From the NCBI GenBank assembly GCA_046729895.1, contig JBKPHP010000192.1:1-11411 (forward strand): a stretch of 11,411 nucleotides of DNA, read 5' to 3'. This document shows, in pieces, positions 9,301 to 11,411 of this stretch (the stretch's first letter is position 1; each line of letters opens with the position of its first letter). A program made the position numbers and the translations under genes. Source of the DNA: DASXBA01 sp046729895. Its GTDB lineage: Bacteria > Actinomycetota > Thermoleophilia > Solirubrobacterales > Thermoleophilaceae. The notes beneath the pieces are model-generated. The model made no database searches and had not been told where the DNA came from. It worked only from the letters and a program-made list of their open reading frames with translations.

Positions 9301-11411
9301 CGCTCGAAGTCAGGATGGCCATCGGCCCCGAAGCACACCAACTCACCGTCCAGGATCACTCGTCGAGCGCCGAGATCGTCCGCGATGGCGCGAAGCTCCG
9401 GGAACGCGGCGGTGCAGTCTCGACCCGGCCGTGAGCGCAGGCAGAGGTGGCGGCAGTCCCAGCGCAGCTGCGCGCGCATGCCGTCGAACTTCACCTCAAG
9501 GGCCCAGTCGTCGCCGTCCGGAACCGTCCCGGGGCGGGCCAACATGGGGCTTACGAAGGCGGGAAATCTGACCGTCTGGCTGACGCCGAGGACGTTAGCG
9601 GCTGCCGGAGGTGAGCGCCTGTGCTCCGGTCGACCGCTCGGCGAGAACGCGGCATACTCGGACGCCGGCGACGCTGGCTACGGTGACGAAACCACCATCC
9701 TGGCCATCGTTTGACCAGAGCGGGTGTTATCGCTCTGCGCCTTCCTCCTCGTCCCTTGCGAGCGTCTGCGAGGACCCGCTGGGAACGCCCGCAAACGATC
9801 GAGAGCGGGAGTGGCAAGTGTTCCGTTGGGGGATCCGCTTACGGCACTGCGGCCGAGAGCGCCAATGAGCTTGGCGTCTCTCCAATCGACCAGCGCGAGC
9901 CGTGCCGGTTCATCTGCGCAGGAGAGGAGCCTGTCACGTCCGGGAAAGGGCATTCTCGGACGCGTCCAGACGCCCGCAAGGCCCTCGATCCGTCACGCGC
10001 GGCCGCTGCCCCTTGCTCGCGCGCGGTCGGCGCACGGTAGGCCGTGCGCAGACTCCCCTTCGGCCGACGGGACGCGAGCGTCGTCGGTGATCTGTGTTCG
10101 CCGTTCACGGCGCGCCAGTGCGTGCACGCCGCGGCCAGGCCGTCGACAAAGCGCGCAAGCGTGCTGCCGTCGGCCTCGCCGTGGAGCGGGTTGAGCTCCG
10201 TGATCGTGAGGGCAGCCACGCGCGGATCGGCAAGCAGCGTTGCAAGCGCATCAAGTGCCGTCGTAAGCGGCACGCCGACGTTGCGTCCGGTGTTCTCCGA
10301 CAGCGGGGCGTCGATGAAGTCGACGACGTCGACGTCGAAGTGAACGGCGATCGCCACGCGCTCTGCCACCTTAGCCAGGGCAGTGCGGGCGGCGGCGACA
10401 GGATCCGCGGCAAGCGCGGCCACGTCAACGACCCCTCCACGCGTGCCGCGCACCTGCTCGCGTTCCCATGCGGTTGCCTGTGTCGCATCGAATCCCAACA
10501 GGACGATCTGGTCGCTGTTTAGCTCGCAGCACGCGGCCAGGGCGGGAACGCAGCCGTCAAGCGCGAGCGCGTGCCCTAGACCCATCCAGTCAAGCGCGCC
10601 ATCCGGCGTGCTCGAGGGCACATTCATGTCGGCGTGGAGATCGAGATAGACGAGCCCCGGCTCATCGAGCGCCGCGGTCGTGCCGAGCCCGACCGTGCAA
10701 TCGCCGCCCAACACCAACGGACGCTCGGCGTCCTCGATACACGCCATCACGGCGGTCCGCACCTCCTTGATCGTTGCGATCACGCCGTCGATGTTCTGCG
10801 CGCGACGAGACGAACGATCGGGTGACCAGCGGCGCCTCGTCAGATCACCGCGGTCGTGCGCGGCCACCCCGATCTGCTCGAGCCGGTCGAGCAGCTTCGC
10901 CTCGCGCAGGTGCCCGGGCGCGAGCTCTTGACCCGGCGCGTAGGCACCCGCGCTCGACGGGGCACCGATGACGCCGACCGCCCGCATCCGCCACAACTGT
11001 AACGCCGCCCACGCGCGGGCCGGCGATGGGCGGCGAACACGACCAGTCGGCCGTGGGAGTCGATCGTCCTCGTGCCCCGTGATCACGGCCGGGCGGCCCA
11101 TCAGGGGGCCCTCGGGGCGAGCGCCTCGCGCTGCCCCGCCGTCAGGTCCCGCGCGGGCGCGCAGCGAAGGTGGACAAGGCGATCGCGGACGAGCCCGCGT
11201 GAATCGCAACGGCGCACGGCGTCGTCGCAGTACGGGCAGTCCGGGCAGATCAAGGAATCCTCGAACCGGACACGAAGATGACTCCCAGTTCCGCCACCAG
11301 CGAGGGGAAGGGAACAGCGAGGAAAGGAGTTCGGTATGAGCGCTGGATTGATCGTCGCCATCGTCGTGGTCGCCTTGATCGTGGTCGCGGCAGTGTTACT
11401 GCTCGGCAGGA

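Overview
The window is GC-rich bacterial DNA and most likely comes from an actinomycete of the class Thermoleophilia (Solirubrobacterales or Gaiellales type). This is an inference from three things: GC-ending codons; a tandem family of about 130-residue SnoaL/NTF2-like proteins that open with MSQENVE and close with ALEAAGLxE, a style I associate with that group; and actinobacterial-type xylose isomerase and arginase genes. No tRNA, rRNA or CRISPR array was seen.

Layout. (1) 1-1900, minus strand: a head-to-tail SnoaL-like array. One copy is intact (17-409). One has a frameshifted C terminus (421-810), one has lost its ATG (814-1203), and one is cut off from its normal head (1289-1807). A head plus an orphan tail follow at 1797-1895. 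Every join uses the same sequence block, in which the last codons of one gene, its TAG stop, a 3-nt gap and the ATG of the next gene are fused. (2) 1939-2559, minus: a secreted metzincin-like protein with QExxH in place of HExxH. (3) 2681-2737: another orphan SnoaL tail. (4) 2842-3954, plus: a secreted propeller-like protein. (5) 3955-5150, plus: a small DSFEDLPGKWQ protein, unrecognised fragments, then two collapsed SnoaL copies, now on the plus strand.

(6) 5195-7812, minus: an intact xylB-xylA operon with a 4-nt ATGA overlap. XylA converts D-xylose to D-xylulose and XylB phosphorylates it to D-xylulose 5-phosphate for the pentose phosphate pathway. No transporter or regulator gene is visible. 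(7) 7909-9545: a stretch of broken genes. In order these are a 5' piece of a family II (Mn-dependent) inorganic pyrophosphatase with CBS domains (plus); the C-terminal end of a sulfite-oxidase-type molybdenum enzyme (minus); a short conserved hypothetical gene with a frameshift just after its start (minus), 20 nt downstream of an exact Gram-positive LexA box; and a nearly full-length ATP-dependent DNA ligase with about five frameshifts (minus). (8) 9546-9838: nothing recognisable. (9) 9839-10987, minus: an arginase/agmatinase-family gene with a run-on C terminus. (10) 11101-11253, minus: a small Cys-rich protein. (11) 11336 to the end, plus: the start of a membrane protein with a strong ribosome binding site.

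The most notable feature is the SnoaL stop-RBS-start module: it survives where gene bodies are broken or gone, and it lies in both orientations. I read it as a recombination-prone joint of an expanding and decaying gene array. The many single-base frameshifts could be real decay or uncorrected assembly errors, and the sequence alone cannot separate the two.
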